In this document: positions 63,501-64,000 of the stretch, piece by piece | How positions within the stretch are numbered: the stretch's first letter is position 1 | Layout of the letters: each line of letters opens with the position of its first letter | NCBI GenBank assembly: GCA_020629715.1 | Contig: JAHDCU010000006.1 | Coordinates: forward strand, 62,001 to 126,000 | From: Saprospiraceae bacterium | GTDB taxonomy: Bacteria; Bacteroidota; Bacteroidia; Chitinophagales; Saprospiraceae | Reading direction: 5' to 3' | DNA: 64,000 bases | Translations under genes and position numbers: made by a program | The notes under the pieces: model-generated | Seen by the model: only the letters and a program-made list of their open reading frames with translations | Told to the model about the DNA's origin: nothing | Database searches by the model: none

Positions 63501-64000
63501 CGATCATTAATCCTCCAGAGATTTCTTTGGTCTTAAGTAGTACTGGAAGCTCAGCATCTAGCCCTGGTACAGCTACTGTACAAGGAACTGGTGGTACTGG
63601 AACATTGAGTTATTCGTGGTCAAATGGCTCTACAACTTCAACGATTACTGGTTTAGTACCAGGAATATATTCAGTTACTGCTACGGATAATGCCTCTTGT
63701 ACAAAAACAGGAACGGTTGAGGTAGAAGAGTTTACCTACTGCGGGGCCACAGTATATGATAGTGGCGGGCCTAATGGCAGTTATAGTAATCTAGAGGATA
63801 TCACTACGGTGATATGTCCAGATAATAATGCGCAAAGAATAACGCTTACATTTAACTCATTCAGCATTGAAGATGACAATTGGGATGCATTGTATATACA
63901 CAATGGTAATAGCACCAATGCTCCTTTGATTTCTAGTGGCCTCGGCTCTACACAGGCTGGTTTTCCTGCAGGTGGATTTTGGGGCAATTCTATATTTTCA
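60578..64000 (+). CDS. Fungalysin-type (M36) metallopeptidase with adhesion domains, 3' truncated
   Basis: 1,141 residues are visible and the frame is open to the last base. A signal peptide (ITLLLFMFLFLHVHGQ) is followed by a propeptide of about 210 residues. The catalytic domain has HEYGHG with His414, Glu415 and His418 and the downstream Glu-rich motif NEEQMGEGWSDYFG (Glu437-Glu442 region), as in fungalysins. Then a DUF11-like domain (about 620-710, APGDKITYTLIATNNTGDVL), an immune inhibitor A/choice-of-anchor J-like domain (about 711-875), two SprB repeats (about 910-1048, NYSYNWSTGD and LSYSWSNGST) and a CUB domain beginning at Cys1055. A T9SS signal is expected past the window but is not seen. 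It would digest proteins outside the cell. Confidence 0.93.
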   Translation, partial: MVRIQKSITLLLFMFLFLHVHGQEFDHMAILKDKLQSENLKSIEYVVADEYTSKGIKHTYFRQALSEIEIWGTEMTVHSSQYGERVSLNQILPQVADMKASSKSQETFENLIIKTVEKRLSKTIEEDELIKINDSEKQSKYTLSSYATNEISYKEVWFPISKNELSFAYQFAIEYKEDYDYIDYVVDVENGSILSEVSWVDRCTFEKPHIHSHTCNHGLHKHGKPQTILPNTYNVYPWPVESPNFGSRSMETSPWLDNTTASPNGWHEIGTNNYTTTRGNNVDAYDDSDDSNGPSNGDADRADGGATLDFDFPLDLSGNPSDYKDAAITNLFYWSNVIHDVWYNYGFDEPSGNFQEENYGPSGAASDYVRAEAQDGSGTCNANFATPADGANPRMQMYLCNGRDGDFDNGVIVHEYGHGISNRLTGGPSASGCLGNEEQMGEGWSDYFGTVMTIESGDQGSDARPMGTWLVGQGANDGGIRPFPYSTDMSVNPMTYATIGSGVSIPHGVGSVWCTMLWDLTWALIDEYGFDPDIYNGTGGNNIAMQLVTEGLKQQPCSPGFVDGRDGILAADELLYGGAYKCIIWEAFARRGLGYSASQGSSGSVTDGTEAFDLSPDCSIQLVKTADKTNAAPGDKITYTLIATNNTGDVLNNVVVSDDIPVNTTFDSAFNSGTISGSTVSWPAVTLAVGASAQVSFTVSVDPLTECSVEDFNDNIESGTGLWTVQNSGSSSWVVQNTTSNSSSQAWFANDGNSPGVAELIISNTVGLTADSELSFAHFYDTEATWDGGKVWISDDEGSSWQDLGPFMTSNGYNSTIFNSASNPAFSGNSGGFINTVVDLSSFDGQLVLIRFEMNCDQSVGGNGWYIDDILINNLAIYIPNIAEVTDGNITSNARLNQPTKIENPSNLSVVLNKTDISCFNENDGTAMVTASSGSGNYSYNWSTGDVATSITGLTEGNYVVTVSDGFCDIEKEFSIINPPEISLVLSSTGSSASSPGTATVQGTGGTGTLSYSWSNGSTTSTITGLVPGIYSVTATDNASCTKTGTVEVEEFTYCGATVYDSGGPNGSYSNLEDITTVICPDNNAQRITLTFNSFSIEDDNWDALYIHNGNSTNAPLISSGLGSTQAGFPAGGFWGNSIFS

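Overview
The window reads as a chromosome segment of a Bacteroidota bacterium. Evidence for this: a SusC/SusD pair, many lipoproteins with a Cys directly after a hydrophobic leader, a type IX secretion (T9SS) C-terminal signal, DUF4175, DUF4294 and MuiA-type proteins, weak Shine-Dalgarno sites, and several -7 elements of the Bacteroidota form TAnnTTTG. The mevalonate enzyme MvaD, the SprB/PKD/BNR-rich secreted proteins and the FG-GAP/UnbV lipoproteins fit a marine Saprospiria- or Cytophagia-like organism, but the exact lineage is inference. No rRNA, tRNA, CRISPR array, intact insertion sequence or prophage was seen.

Layout. 1-14.4 kb: the 3' part of a SusC receptor, its SusD partner, a strong terminator, then three tandem paralogous lipoproteins of about 1,080 residues (FG-GAP/VCBS propellers plus an ASPIC/UnbV domain) with an unrelated small lipoprotein between the first and second. 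The genes are overlapping or nearly touching. 14.4-23.3 kb: a PD-(D/E)XK-like protein, a secreted GH65 enzyme, a cysE-cysM-pirin operon, small membrane and lipoprotein genes, and a MuiA-like protein. 23.4-31.2 kb: Tex, an MFS permease coupled to a GH37 trehalase, and a large secreted protein with a TonB-plug domain. 31.3-36.2 kb: the DUF4294-mvaD-rhodanese operon, a divergent PAP2-like/dapD pair and a solitary AbiH-family defence gene. 36.5-44.4 kb: LigA, a T9SS cargo protein, an acyltransferase, a sigma factor/membrane regulator/Spy-like cassette, a TPR protein and an acyl-ACP thioesterase. 44.5-53.3 kb: M1 peptidase, DUF4175 protein, RsbW-like kinase, YbeY and gamma-glutamyltransferase. 53.6-64 kb: TrhO, a 1,484-residue BNR/PKD/LamG protein, an amidohydrolase, and a fungalysin (M36) peptidase running off the window end.

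Functional themes: surface nutrient capture (SusCD with the UnbV lipoproteins), alpha-glucoside/trehalose use (GH65; MFS plus GH37), peptide scavenging (M1, M36, GGT, amidohydrolase), cysteine synthesis and core housekeeping. The best candidates for something not well described are the SusCD/UnbV-trio locus with its coupled small lipoprotein, the AbiH gene with a palindromic site upstream, and at least three families of degenerate repeats in the gene-free gaps. All homology calls come from reading motifs by eye; no database search was run.
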